A DNA stretch of 64,000 bases from Prorocentrum cordatum (GCA_963575745.1 CAUYUJ010017803.1:83501-147500); one strand, 5' to 3'; counted from the stretch's first letter, positions 50,383 to 60,327 are shown. Notes: generated by a model not told the origin, from the letters alone. Numbers and translations are program-made.

Positions 50383-52048
50383 GTGGCGGACACCGCCGCG
50401 TTTGCGGTCTGCGCGCCGCTGGAATCCGCGATGGAGAGGGCGCTCGAGGATTTCGACGAGGTGCCCCAGGCGATTCACGACACTTTGGGGGCTGTCCGCG
50501 CGGTCAGTGGCACCCTGGCCAGCACGCCATGGGCGCGTCATTGTGCCGAGCTCCAGGAAACGATGCAAGAATTCCAGGCCAACGAGGAGACCGCGAGGAC
50601 CTTCGCCACGCTTGCTCTCTACTGCGGCGACCACTTCAAGTCCAAGGCCATGCGCGCATGTGCCAGTGTCCCTGACATGCGGTCGGCAGTGGAGTCCATG
50701 GATGCAGCGATGGAGGCGATGGAGAGGGCCAGTGGCTTCAGCGAGGGCGGCTCCACTTTCACCGACGCCTTCGCGTCGACCTTGGACACGCCTGCGTGCG
50801 CTCAGCAAGCCGCTTGCCCTGGCGCCAGGGGCAGCGAAGCAGCGGGATATCAAGCTCGCCCACATCCTGCAGGGCGCACGGAAGCCGCCCCCGGAAGACG
50901 GGGAAGAGCCGCCCACCGCGAGCCAGGTCGAGAACATGACTCATTGCGCGATGAAGGCCCAGGCGGCGTGGCCCCAGGAGAACTCCGTCTACTGGATCGT
51001 CGTCTGGTGCGACAGCACCGTCAAGGCTGCCGTCGCGAAGGACATGGAGAACCAGTTCTCGTCGGACCTGGAGGTTTGCTTCGACCCGCAATTCGACCCC
51101 GAGAAGGTCGTGAAGCTTGGCACGGGTGAGCGTTACAGAAAAAAGCGCCATGTTTGCAGCGGGGTCGAAGGCGGCCAGTTTGCTCGCTAGAGTGGTCAGC
51201 GAAACACATGGCAACCATGAGGCTGGCTCGCCCCCGAATGCCCTCGCCGCCGAGACTGTCAGCTTCGCGGCTTCGTGCATGTGTGAATTTCCTGCCGTGC
51301 GCGGATGGAAGACGCGCGCATCCTACCTGTTGCGCGAGGACGCCGTCGCCCAGACCATCGCACTCTTGGACCAATACAGCCTGAATTACACCCTGCCGCC
51401 CGCGGACCGCCCGACCTTGATCGCGAGGCTGCCCGGCGAGATGGTGGAGTTCGACGAAGCTCGAAGACGTGAACGACGCCTTCAAGACGACCGAGCGCAT
51501 GGGCGAAGTGGTTTCGAAATTCACAGAGCACGCCACCAACCTGATGACTGAATACGTCGGAGCAGCGCCCGACAACCTGCATAATATGATCGAGAACGAG
51601 TCGCGGCAGCATGGCGGGCCTGACGGCGAGAGTTGGCACAAGGGCCTGATCGAGAAAGATGCCACTTTGACCGACTGCTTGGACTTGCTCAGCGAGTCGC
51701 TCTTCAGTCTGCCCGACTTGTACAAAGGGGGCCTCTGGAATGGCGACGCGCGCCAAGGCCTGCGTCGACGAGCGCGCGCTCGTGGGCCAGAAGAAGGGCG
51801 ACTCCAAGCTGAAGGCGGCGGCGGCCATGCAGGAGGCCCTCGGCAGGGCGAGAACGGAGGCGTCCCTGCTGCGGCTCTTCATCGACGACGGCACGCGCCA
51901 GTGCGACGCAGAGCAGCGCCACGTCAAGACGAGGGCAGTCAAGCGGGAGTGCTTGGCACGGCGACGGCGACGCTACGACGGCAACGACGACGACGCCGAC
52001 GCCGACCCCGACCCCGACGCCGACCCCCGCGGAGCAGTGCGACTGTGA
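50383..52048 (+). CDS. Hypothetical plus-strand gene, C-terminal part (several frames)
   Basis: Five segments in succession read as helical protein: ESAMERALEDFDEVPQAIHD and LALYCGDHFKSKAMRACASV (50383-50790); IKLAHILQGARKPPPEDGEE and VYWIVVWCDSTVKAAVAKDM (50790-51140); VVSETHGNHEAGSPPNALAA and FPAVRGWKTRASYLLREDAV (51117-51450); VNDAFKTTERMGEVVSKFTE and LTDCLDLLSESLFSLPDLYK (51460-51735); KLKAAAAMQEALGRARTEAS (51740-52048), which ends in an Asp/Pro-rich repeat tail. No catalytic motif or family recognised. The repeated frame changes indicate decay, indel errors or small introns. Confidence 0.4.
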
Positions 52049-52079
52049 TCGCATCGCCTCCGCGCGTGTTTTCAGTGGT

Positions 52080-52275
52080 GTGAAAAACTGAGAAGCGCAC
52101 ATAACAGGTGATTTTGGGAGGGGGGGAGGGCGGCGGAGGAAGGAGGGAAATGGAGGGATGGAAAGCGGAAGGAGGAGGGGGGGCGAGGGAAGAGGAGGTG
52201 GATGGGTAGGAGGATGATGGGGGGGAGGAGGGGACCAGAGGATGAGGATAGAGGAGCCCCCCTCTCTCTCTGCCG

Positions 52276-52314
<39 letters not shown>

Positions 52315-52630
52315 CCCCCCGCACGGGCTCGTCTTCCTCGCGCAGGCCGCCGCGAGCACGCCGCCGAGGGGGTGGAGGGAGAGGGCCGTGAGAGGAGCGA
52401 ACGGGAAGAGGGCATAATAAGGAAGACTATTCAGGGAACGGAAGGAGGAGGAGTTGAAAGGACCCCCCTCGCAGCTCTTTTCACTGCTCCTCCCCTCCTT
52501 ACCTCCTTCGCCTTTCCTGCCCTCCCCTACGCACTTCCACTCCTTCCTCCTCCGCCAGTCCTTCCTGCTCCACTCTGCCCTTCGCCTTCGCGTTCACCCC
52601 CCTTCTTCTGCCCTCTCCGTCAGCGAAGTT
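52080..52630. other. Purine- and pyrimidine-rich spacer with a ~40-base C run
   Basis: G/A-rich from 52110 to 52255, then an almost pure C run at 52276-52319, then C/T-rich from 52465 to 52615. No gene is seen; ORFs here are Gly/Arg or Pro/Ser artefacts. Confidence 0.6.
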
Positions 52631-52896
52631 ATCGAGTCGGGGGTGTCTGTCAGGGGGCGGGGGCGGCGATCGCATTGCAAGGCGGTTGTTTTCGTTGCCC
52701 GCGGGATCGCTCGCGAAAGGCTCGCATGATCCGTTTCATGACTTCCCCAATTGGCTTGCTTTCAGCAGTGCGATCCGCAATGCGAAAACAATGCGATTGC
52801 AATGCGATGCGCCTGACCCCCGCAGTGCGATTGCAATGCGAAAACAATACGTTCGGGCAATCCGTGCAGAAAGACCCACGGGTAAAAACAAAAACA
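52631..52896. repeat. GCGATTGCAATGCGA-type short repeats left of E3
   Basis: GCGATCGCATTGCAAGG (52666-52682) and several TGCGATTGCAATGCGA-like copies between 52770 and 52850. The 17-mer recurs inverted just beyond the other end of E3 (60328-60344). No gene is seen. Confidence 0.6.
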
Positions 52897-53142
52897 TATT
52901 TTTACGTTTGCACAGCTACGGGGAGGGGCCAGCCACAAGAGGGGGTCGGGCGGAGGCCTCCGACAGGAGTGCCGAATGAGAGAGCGAACCATTGTCCAAC
53001 ACCAGTGGGCGACCTCGCCCGAAGATCTTGCAATCGCGAATCTCGAGAGATACAGGGCGCGCGCCGACTCGAGCCGATGCCCGAGCAGGCCCGCAATCTG
53101 CATCACGGGGCACGCCAAGAACTAAAGTAATCGTGATAACCC
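52897..53142 (-). repeat. E3 repeat B2
   Basis: Direct repeat of 53262-53505, about 9 differences in 243 bp. It contains CAGCTACGGGGAGGGGCCAG at one end and GTAATCGTGATAACCC at the other. It is the 3' end of the element. Confidence 0.9.
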
Positions 53143-53160
53143 TTCACAAGGGCAGGGGGG

Positions 53161-53261
53161 GGGGCGGGACCGAAAAAGCCATGAGCACATACAAAGACAA
53201 GGAGAGTGCAGACGGCCCTCGACCCCGCGCCCTGAGACATGAAAGATTGTTTGCAAACAAT
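53161..53261 (-). repeat. E3 repeat A2
   Basis: Direct repeat of the 5' terminal A1 (60231-60322), about 7 differences in 98 bp. It sits between the two B copies, as expected for the junction that restores the ends through a circular intermediate. Confidence 0.9.
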
Positions 53262-53505
53262 TATTTATGTTTGTACAGCTACGGGGAGGGGCCAGCCACA
53301 AGAGGGGGTCGGGCGGAGGCCTCCGACAGGAGCGCCGAATGAGAGAGCGAACCATTTTCCAACACCAGTGGGCGACCTCGCCCGAAGATCTTGCAATCAC
53401 GAATCTCGAGAGATACAAGGCGCGCGCCGACTCGAGCCGATGCCCGAGCAGGCCCGCAATCTGCATCGCGGGGCACGCCAAGAACTAAAGTAATCGTGAT
53501 AACCC
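53262..53505 (-). repeat. E3 repeat B1
   Basis: Direct repeat of B2, first unit after the coding part. Confidence 0.9.
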
Positions 53506-53707
53506 GTCCACGCCGCCTAGCAAGCATCTGGCCCGACGAGCCCTCAGCCTGCTTCCAAAATCAGCAGACCAAACGGGGGGGGGGGGGAGGGAGACAAGCA
53601 CAAAACTTAAATGACCCAGACTTTCCCCCTTATGGCTAGCCCACAAGTCCGCCCTTTACTGACTGTGAGAGCGAGGCGGAGGGAGGAGACAGCAGCGGCG
53701 CCATCGC
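53506..53707. other. E3 3' untranslated spacer
   Basis: About 200 bp between the recombinase stop and repeat B1, with a G run at 53575-53587. No gene or obvious signal is seen. Confidence 0.5.
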
Positions 53708-54740
53708 TCAGGTCCTGCGTCGAGCGCGTGCACGGTGAGCGCTGGACGGCTTGCCCACTGGCTCAGACCTGATCGACTGGCCATCGTCGAAAATCTGCAC
53801 CTCGTCGTCTCTGACCCGCGCGAGCTTCACGACCAAGAGCCTCGCCAGCGGGGTGTCGGACACGGCTGAATTCATGATCGCCTCCTTCAGCTGCCTGGCC
53901 GGCTGACGCCAAAAGCTGCGGCCCGTCTCCACCGTCGTAGATGGCAACTGTGAACGGCGTCTGATGAGCGCGTGGACCTTGGTGTATCGGCTCAGCGCTG
54001 GTGGGGTCTTCCAGCGCCCGCGCCTGCGGGCGCCCTCCAGTCCTCCGCCGGCCGCGACGAAGTCGGCCGCCGCGGCATGGCGGATGCCATGAGGAGGCCC
54101 CATGTGTTCCAAGCCCAGCTCGCCCAGCAGCTTGGCCCACGAACGCCTGAAACTGCCCTGGCTCACGGGCAGCACGAGCTCTTGGTCAGAGATGACCGAG
54201 ACGAGGACCTCCATGATGGCCTTGGTGACCTTCATCTTGAGCTCGACACCCGGGTCGGATCCGGTCTTCACTTTCTCGCCGCGCTCTCGCCTTCCAAGGA
54301 GTAGCGCGACCCGCCCGTCCCTGTCGATGCTCACGTCGTTCTTCCGTAGCTGGCACCAGTCCTGCTCCCTCAACCACCCGTCCAGCTGCACGAGCGCGGC
54401 CGCGCCCTCAATGATCACGCCGCGCTCGAAGAACGCCTTGATTCTTGATGATGGTCCCCATCGCCTCCATCGGGATAGGCTCGCCCTCCCCGCCGAAGCC
54501 CATGCGCTCCCAACTCTTGAGTGCGCGGGCGGAGACTGGGAGGATGTTCCTGTGGCCCTCGAAGATGCGCATGAACCCGTTGAAAAGGTAGCTCGCTTTC
54601 ATGAAGCTGGCCTGCTGCACATAGCACATGTCGGCGATGTAGTTCGCCAATGCCCTGTCGCGCTCCGCCACCGCACTGAACGGCTGTCCGGAGCGTTTCA
54701 CCTCCACTAAGTTGACGGCTCGCTGGTACTGGATGTTGGT
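53708..54740 (-). CDS. E3 tyrosine recombinase (one frame change)
   Basis: The N-terminal core-binding part is in one frame (about 54740-54430; RDRALANYIADMCYVQQASF, SYLFNGFMRIFEGHRNILPV) and the 236-codon catalytic part in another (54418-53708). Catalytic residues by position in the 236-codon frame: Arg17 in GWLREQDW, Lys51 in EKVKTGSD, His110 and Arg113 in PPHGIRHAAAADF, Trp136 in RRGRWKTPP and Tyr145 in ALSRYTK. All positions of the R-K-HxxR-W-Y set are present. It integrates the circular cDNA and explains the split repeats. The frame change near 54430 may be a real mutation or a sequencing indel. Confidence 0.85.
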
Positions 54741-54781
54741 ATTATCGTCGACGGCGTGGATCACAAGCCTGTTGTTGTACT

Positions 54782-56312
54782 TCAGCGGGCCCTCGGCGGC
54801 CCTCTCCCAGGCAAGAGCTCCTCTCTGCTTGAGCGGGGGTGGCTTCGGCCCACGCGGGGCCGCCGCCGCCCGCTGCGTCGAGACGAAGAGGATCGCCAAT
54901 GGGGGCGTCCAGCGGTTCCTCGCCGTCGCAGCCCCCGAAGCCAGTGGAGAAGCCGCTTGGGTGTGTACCTCGTGCTGTGGCCCGCCTTCGTCTCCTCCGC
55001 CGCTCCCAGGTCGACCTGTCGAGACGGTCCGTCGGCGACGTTGACCTCGGAGGGGGCCCAACGGTAATACTGGCGCAGTCGGCACACCAGCTGTACCACT
55101 CCCGCCATTCTCGCCAGGTGCAGTAGAGCCAGTGCCGAGCTTCTCCCTTTGGTCAGCACCCCGAGGCTCACCAACGAGTCCGTCATGATGAGAACTCGAG
55201 ATCTCCAGGCCCTCGAAATCCTCAATAGGTGTCGCAGCAGCCCCGCTATCGCCCTCAGCTCCAACACATTGTTGTGCTCCTCCCGCTGCCAGCGCCCCTG
55301 GAACAGGACCCTCCACCTCTGCTCGTCGAGCCAGCTCTCCTGCGGTGGAAGATGTTGAGCTCGGGCCCTCACGACCCGAGGCAGTCCATGACGTAGTCTC
55401 ACCTGCGCGCCGTCCGGGACCCTCTCCCAGGGGGGCTCGACGCTCTTCGCAACCTGAGCGTAGGCCTCGCAGAAGAGGACGGGGCACGGGCAGGCGATCT
55501 TCGTCCACTTGGTGCCGCCCGGGCCGCTGCCCCGCAGCTCGCGATGCACCGGCCCTGTCCTCGAGCAGCGTCCACGCGTGCCCTGGCATCGACGCTCCAG
55601 CGCACAGAGGGCCCTGCAGTTGGTGACCAGGGTGGTCGGCTTCTTCCACTCCTCCCCGTACTGGCAGTAGTCCAGGCTGATCCTGATGACCTCGTGCCTC
55701 GCGAGCAGCTCGAGCATGGGGGGGAAGGCCCACATCAGGCTGGACTCGGGGTTCTCGATCACGAAGTAGATCCCCTCCCTAATGCAGAAGAGCGCCGCCT
55801 GCACCGCCAGCGCGCACAGCGTAGACCCCTCCTGCGCCTTCTCCGCGTCGCCGGGACTCAGACCTGGCAGGCCCCCGAGACAGTCGGGCGATCTCAGGGG
55901 AGGTCGCCTCGCCCGCGAGAAGGTAGAACATGGATGGGGCCATGTGTATCCACCACCACCACCACCATCGTAGCCGTCGGAAGAGACGTTCGAGGTTGGA
56001 AACCATGAGGAGATCGCATTCGCGGCCACGGGCCAAGTCCCATGCCTCCCCCCACGAGAGAGTCAGAGCGAGGATCGCCTGGAGGAGCCTCCCGCTGCCC
56101 GCGAACAGCTCCAAAAAGCCCGGTCTCCCCATCTCTGGTGACATTGGCGCGTCGTCCTCGTCGCCCTCGGCCTCGACCTCCTGCTCCACCTCCGTGTGCG
56201 CTCGTGCCGCCTGAATCGTCCATGACTGCAGCGACCCACGACTGAGCTCTGTCCTGATCTCCTCCACGTCGGCCTTCGTCACAACCGCTGCGAAGCCCTC
56301 CTCCGACGCATC
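54782..56312 (-). CDS. E3 RNase H with nested methyltransferase-like domain
   Basis: The first RNase H Asp lies in the pol frame (YMADASEEGFAA, near 56312). The MT-like domain follows: FLELFAGSGRLLQAILA (near 56120), a TGG repeat near 55965 where the frame changes, PHPCSTFSRARRPP, FVIENPESSLMW and LDYCQYGEEWKKPTTLVTN. Only after it come the other RNase H acids: Glu in EEHNNVLELRAI (55261), Asp in LIMTDSLVSLG (55183) and Asp in RWAPSEVNVADGPSR (55033). E2 has the same RNase H without MT, with a shorter insert at the same point, so the MT-like module is inserted between the first and second catalytic residues. The linker after RH leads to the recombinase through further frame changes. Confidence 0.8.
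55948..55970. repeat. TGG/CCA microsatellite at the frame change
   Basis: (CCA)6-7 on the plus strand. In one minus-strand frame it encodes six Trp, in the other six Gly; the MT-like domain reads naturally only if the frame changes here. Confidence 0.8.
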
Positions 56313-58250
56313 CGCCATGTAGACCCTCTCCAGCCAGGGTGCCTCCAAGTCCGCCTCCATAAAGACGTGTAGCGCCGAGAGCGCCTGCAACTCGCTCAAT
56401 ACCTGGATGTCCAACTTCTGCCGCCTCATCGCGTCCTCCTCGCAGAAGCCGTTCATCCAGCGGCAGGCGGCATCCAAGATGCAGAAGGCCGCCCTGTTGG
56501 TCATGATCGCCCACGTCCACAGGCCCAGCAGACTGCTGGGAGCAGCAGGGGGCGCACGACCCATGATGACCACCGCTTCGGTCGTCTTGTCCTGGACGAC
56601 GCGGAGCCTATATGACCTTGGGCCATTGGCCAGCCCCAGACCCCTCGCCAGGCCCTCCCCCCAGTCCTCCTTGTGCACTGGGAGGCCCTGACCCTCGAGG
56701 TGCGCCTTCACCTTCTCCCTGTCCAACCCCAGCTCCTCCCCATTCTCCGAACACAGCTTCAGCCCGATGTAGTCGTCGATGTACAGCAATAGCATCAGCT
56801 GCACCTTCTCGAAGGACGGGGTCGGCCTCCCATAGGTGATCTGCCCCAGGTTGATGTCGGGCAAGCTCTCCAGGGCGTCCGACAGGCAGCTGCGGGCCAA
56901 GAAGACGGCCCAGCTGGACCCCATGACGGGGGGCATGGCTCCAAATCCAATATCGTCGTGCTCGGGCTTCGGCATAGAGATCCCCTGCTTGCACGCGCAG
57001 TCGTAGATCTGCTGCGGGGTCACCTCTGGCAGCGCAAAATATTCCGCCAATGAAGCTGGCCATCGTAGCCGGTAGAACCAGTCTGGAATATCGCCCTGGA
57101 AGCAGTATAGCCGTCGCCCATGTAGGATGGACTCGTCCAGCTCCAACAGCGCCAGGGATGCGGGGGACCCCAGCGGCACCCACGGCGGGTCCTGGAACAG
57201 GAGGCTGACCCGCCTGCAGTCCCAGACCAGGCGGCTCTTCTCCACCGCCGTCCCCGACTCGCTCAGGTTCTTGACTACGGTGAAAACGCCAACCCGCTCG
57301 CGCATGTTCCTCGCGTAGCCTACCATCCCCGAGCGAAGCATTCGGAGGGCGAGCTCGAATCGGTTGTTGGCCCGTCTCCAGCCCGGGTCGGTGTAGCTCC
57401 GCGTGTTCTCGTAGCGGTCCCAGTCGACTTGGCCCGCCTCCCTGATCATCTCGCTGCCAACATTGCTGAGGTAGGCCCCCGCCGTCTCCGAAAGCCTCTC
57501 GATGTTCAGGCCCTTCGTATTCGGCGGCGGCACCGAGACCTCCAAGGCCACCAGCGGGCACATGTCCCCCTTGCTCAGGTGCTGCCTCGTCGTCCTCGAT
57601 CTCGTCCTTGTACGTGTACTCTGATAGTCCAGCGCTCCTTCTCCCCCCAGACGGCTGATCACCGCCCTGCCGTCGTTGATGGTACCCCAGCACTCCGATT
57701 GAGCGTGCCTGTCCCGAAGATCGTTGACGATGGCCGTCTGTAGTGGGGTCGCAGTCCTCCACTCCCGCGAATCCCTCCGCCGCCTCAAGATCAGGGTCTC
57801 CTGGCCCAGATGCCCCGCCGCCAAACCCCGAATGGCCGCCGATGCCCTCTGGACTCGGGCGAGCGCCAGCTGCAACTGCCTCTCGTCCAGGCCCTGGGAG
57901 GTAGGCCGGGCAGAAAGCGGGCACGGCAGGATGGGAAGCGTTCGCAGCGGGTCCCGCTCCCTCTCGTCCACCATCATCAGGGACAAGGTCCACCAGGTGA
58001 CCTGCACCCCGACGCGAGAAAAAGGTGTCGTTGGAGTAGAGGTCGAACTCGGAGACGCCCTCGTCCGACCGGAAGAAGTTGGCCGCGCCCGAGAGGCCGC
58101 GCAGCCAAGGGGGCGCGACCAGGCACCGGCCCGCTACCTCGAAGGCCCGCGAGCTCCCAGGCGTCTGCAGGGCGCCGAGGCACCACAGCAGCACCCGAAT
58201 CCACCTCGAGTGTGGCCTTACGCCTTGAGCGTGCGCTTGGCCAGGACTTG
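56313..58250 (-). CDS. E3 pol: pre-RT region and reverse transcriptase
   Basis: The main frame is 742 codons from 58007. The pre-RT part reads LVALEVSVPPPNTKGLNIER. RT: KSRLVWDCRRVSLLFQDPP (finger strand), motif A Asp306 in CFQGDIPDWFYRL, motif B in AMPPVMGSSWAVFLARSCL, motif C YIDD at 409-412 (LLLYIDDYIGLK) and EGLARGLGLANGPRSYRL downstream. All three catalytic Asp are present. Sequence 58250-58010 in another frame (FEVAGRCLVAPPWLRGLSGA, FFRSDEGVSEFDLYSNDTFF) looks like its true N-terminus. It would be made as a separate ORF, or by frameshift, after ORF1, whose stop is at 58273. Confidence 0.82.
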
Positions 58251-58272
58251 CCACGGGAGCCCCGGCCGCAAC

Positions 58273-60294
58273 CTATTCGTGATCTGCACCCGCCGCACCG
58301 CCGTCCTTGGCGCCCTGCAGGTGCTTCGCGATGGTTGCCCTCCTCTTCAGCTTCTCCGTCACCTCATCGTCGGCCTTCAGGTTCGAAAGCTCCGTCTCGC
58401 CGTCCACCTTGAGGTACTCGTCAGCCAAGGCCCAGTCGACCTTGGAGCGCCACTTGCTCCCGCTCTGCTGTCCCTTCGGTCGCTGCCAGTCGTTGAGACA
58501 CATCACATTCTCGTAGGCCTTCCAGATCGCGTAGAGACGGAGGCAAGTGAGCTCTGCCGCGGGGCTGTTGATGAGCTGGTCATAGGCGCCCTCTGCCATC
58601 ATGCGGTCCAGCACCATGGCCAACATCATCACCTCCGAGCTGATGCTCGCCCGCTGCAGCTCCTTCGACCTCAACCACTCGCCCAGCTCGATCTTGGCCG
58701 CGCGCCCCGAACGGTACAGCTTGCGCAGCGCGGTCGGCGCGACCCTCGTCTTCGCGCCGCCCACGGGCGCCATGCGAACATGCTTGAACTTCTCGAGGGT
58801 GGCCAGCAGGCCGTCGCGCGGGTTGCGGCTCTCCTCCTTCAGCAGCTGGATGCGATCCTGCAGCTCCTCGCCGACACGGCCGACCTGCTCCCAGGGGCCC
58901 GCGCTGTCGAGTGACTTCGCCGGGGACCCAGTGTCAGCAGTCGCCCGTGTGGAATCCGTCTGGGCCGTATCCACGTGCTCGTTCAGCTTCGAGATGAAGT
59001 CGTCGATTTGGGATGTGGTCGGCTGCCCCTCGCTCTCGCTCACGGACGGCGCCTCAGGGCTTGAGGGGCCTGGGTCCAACGCGCGGTCTGAGCCATTCGA
59101 ACGTGGAGGCGAGGTCCTGGCCCCGAAAGACTGCGTCGCAACTGCCCCAGTCAGGTCGGTCATCGCCCTTTGCAGTGCCTGCTGCTGATTGACCAGCTCC
59201 GCGAAGAGGCGTCGCGGGGACGGCTCGTCGTCGGAGTCGGCAACCTGAGTCCCGAGGACCCTGTCATCATCGTCGTCGCTGATCGTGGAGCCCCTTTCCG
59301 AGTCGGAGTCGCTCGAGTCGCCGTAGGACCACGCCCAAAGAAGGCACCCCGTCACCAGCGTCCCGCCGATGGCCACGAGGACGTACTCCAGGTCCCCGCT
59401 CTCGTAGTACTCGTAGATGGTGTCATACACGTGCTGGACGTCCTCGACAGTCTCGTAGACGGCTCGGGCCCCATCGTAGGCCGCTCGGAAGATCGAGCCC
59501 AGGCGGAAGAAGCGCCACGCCCGCCAGCACAGGAAGGAGATCGCGCTCCACGAACCCCAGCTCCGTTTGGCCCACAACGCCGTGAAGATGTTCCCCACCC
59601 CGCCCGTCAGCCACGCGACGAAGCCACCCTTCGCGCTCTTCTTCTTCGACTTCGGCGAGGGCTTGCTCACCTTCAGCTTCCCGTTCTCAGCGTCGACCTC
59701 GAGCCTAGCGATCGCCCTCTCCGCCGCGGTGATGACCGCGTCGCGGGCCCGAGCCGAGACGCCAGGGTGCTCCGTCCACTCCACGTTCGCGGTCGGCTTC
59801 GTCAGCACCCGCTTCTTGTCCCTCACGTCGATCATCACGATGCGATGGGTGGGATCCGCTGCTGCCCACAGGCCCGGATGCTTCGCGCCCGCCTTCGTCA
59901 CCAGCAGCATCACCACCCCCTGTGGCTTGGAGGGGCTCTTCACGTAGATCCTGTTCCATCGTGCCCACGGCGCCATTGTCCACCTGGTGGTGGCCGTGCC
60001 CTCGATCACCTCCTCTCCGTAGGCCTCGTCGGCGGCGCCGCCGAAGCCGCGCTCGAAGACCCCGCTCTCGGGGATCAGGTAGTGCAGCTCCTGCACCACC
60101 AGGAAGAACAGCACGGCGAGCACCCCGCGCGCCGTGATGACAGCCCCCGAGCGCACCGCGGCGGGTGCACGGAAGCAGGCTGGTGCCTCGGTCCTGCGGG
60201 TGACGGGCTCGCTGGAGCCCAAACCTGCTCGGACCGAAAAAGCTATGAGCACATACAAAGACAAGGAGAGTACAGACGGCCCTCGACCCCGCAC
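58273..60294 (-). CDS. E3 ORF1: membrane-anchored gag-like protein
   Basis: 673 codons, uninterrupted. The first Met lies inside repeat A1. Hydrophobic segments: SVLSLSLYVLIAFSVRAG (residues 7-24), ITARGVLAVLFFLVVQEL (52-69) and LEYVLVAIGGTLVTGCLLWA (about 310-330), with amphipathic sequence between. An acidic Ser/Asp stretch (SDSDSERGSTISDDDDDRVL) and a heptad-like LFAELVNQQQALQRAMTDL follow. The C-terminal domain (AELTCLRLYAIWKAYENVMC, DWQRPKGQQSGSKWRSKVDW) looks like the conserved gag-like part. Likely a structural protein that may attach to membranes. Whether residues 1-25 are translated depends on where the transcript starts. Confidence 0.65.
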   Translation of the reverse strand: MRGRGPSVLSLSLYVLIAFSVRAGLGSSEPVTRRTEAPACFRAPAAVRSGAVITARGVLAVLFFLVVQELHYLIPESGVFERGFGGAADEAYGEEVIEGTATTRWTMAPWARWNRIYVKSPSKPQGVVMLLVTKAGAKHPGLWAAADPTHRIVMIDVRDKKRVLTKPTANVEWTEHPGVSARARDAVITAAERAIARLEVDAENGKLKVSKPSPKSKKKSAKGGFVAWLTGGVGNIFTALWAKRSWGSWSAISFLCWRAWRFFRLGSIFRAAYDGARAVYETVEDVQHVYDTIYEYYESGDLEYVLVAIGGTLVTGCLLWAWSYGDSSDSDSERGSTISDDDDDRVLGTQVADSDDEPSPRRLFAELVNQQQALQRAMTDLTGAVATQSFGARTSPPRSNGSDRALDPGPSSPEAPSVSESEGQPTTSQIDDFISKLNEHVDTAQTDSTRATADTGSPAKSLDSAGPWEQVGRVGEELQDRIQLLKEESRNPRDGLLATLEKFKHVRMAPVGGAKTRVAPTALRKLYRSGRAAKIELGEWLRSKELQRASISSEVMMLAMVLDRMMAEGAYDQLINSPAAELTCLRLYAIWKAYENVMCLNDWQRPKGQQSGSKWRSKVDWALADEYLKVDGETELSNLKADDEVTEKLKRRATIAKHLQGAKDGGAAGADHE

Positions 60295-60322
60295 CCTGAG
60301 ACATAAAAGATTGTTTGAAAAC
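60231..60322 (-). repeat. E3 repeat A1
   Basis: The 5' terminal copy, matching 53161-53261 in the same orientation (GACCGAAAAAGC, ATGAGCACATACAAAGACAA, GACGGCCCTCGACCCCGC). Confidence 0.9.
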
Positions 60323-60327
60323 AGTTA

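Larger units (their letters stand above)
52897..60322 (-). mobile_element. Retroelement E3 with split direct repeats (A1-ORFs-B1-A2-B2)
   Basis: On the minus strand: A1 (60231-60322), ORF1, pol with RT, RNase H and an MT-like domain nested in RNase H, tyrosine recombinase, then B1 (53262-53505), A2 (53161-53261) and B2 (52897-53142). A1/A2 are about 93% and B1/B2 about 96% identical by eye. This A1...B1A2B2 pattern is the split-direct-repeat signature of Ngaro/PAT-type YR retrotransposons. Length is about 7.4 kb. RT, RH and YR all keep their key residues, so E3 is the most complete copy; frame changes remain at a TGG repeat and near 54430. Confidence 0.88.

Noticed and set aside
52897-53505. 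CRISPR-like array from the two 244-bp repeats
   Set aside because: Only two long copies separated by the A2 repeat; they are the split direct repeats of a retroelement.
59170-60306. 378-codon plus-strand ORF
   Set aside because: Antisense of E3 ORF1, which shows ordered domains; the antisense does not.
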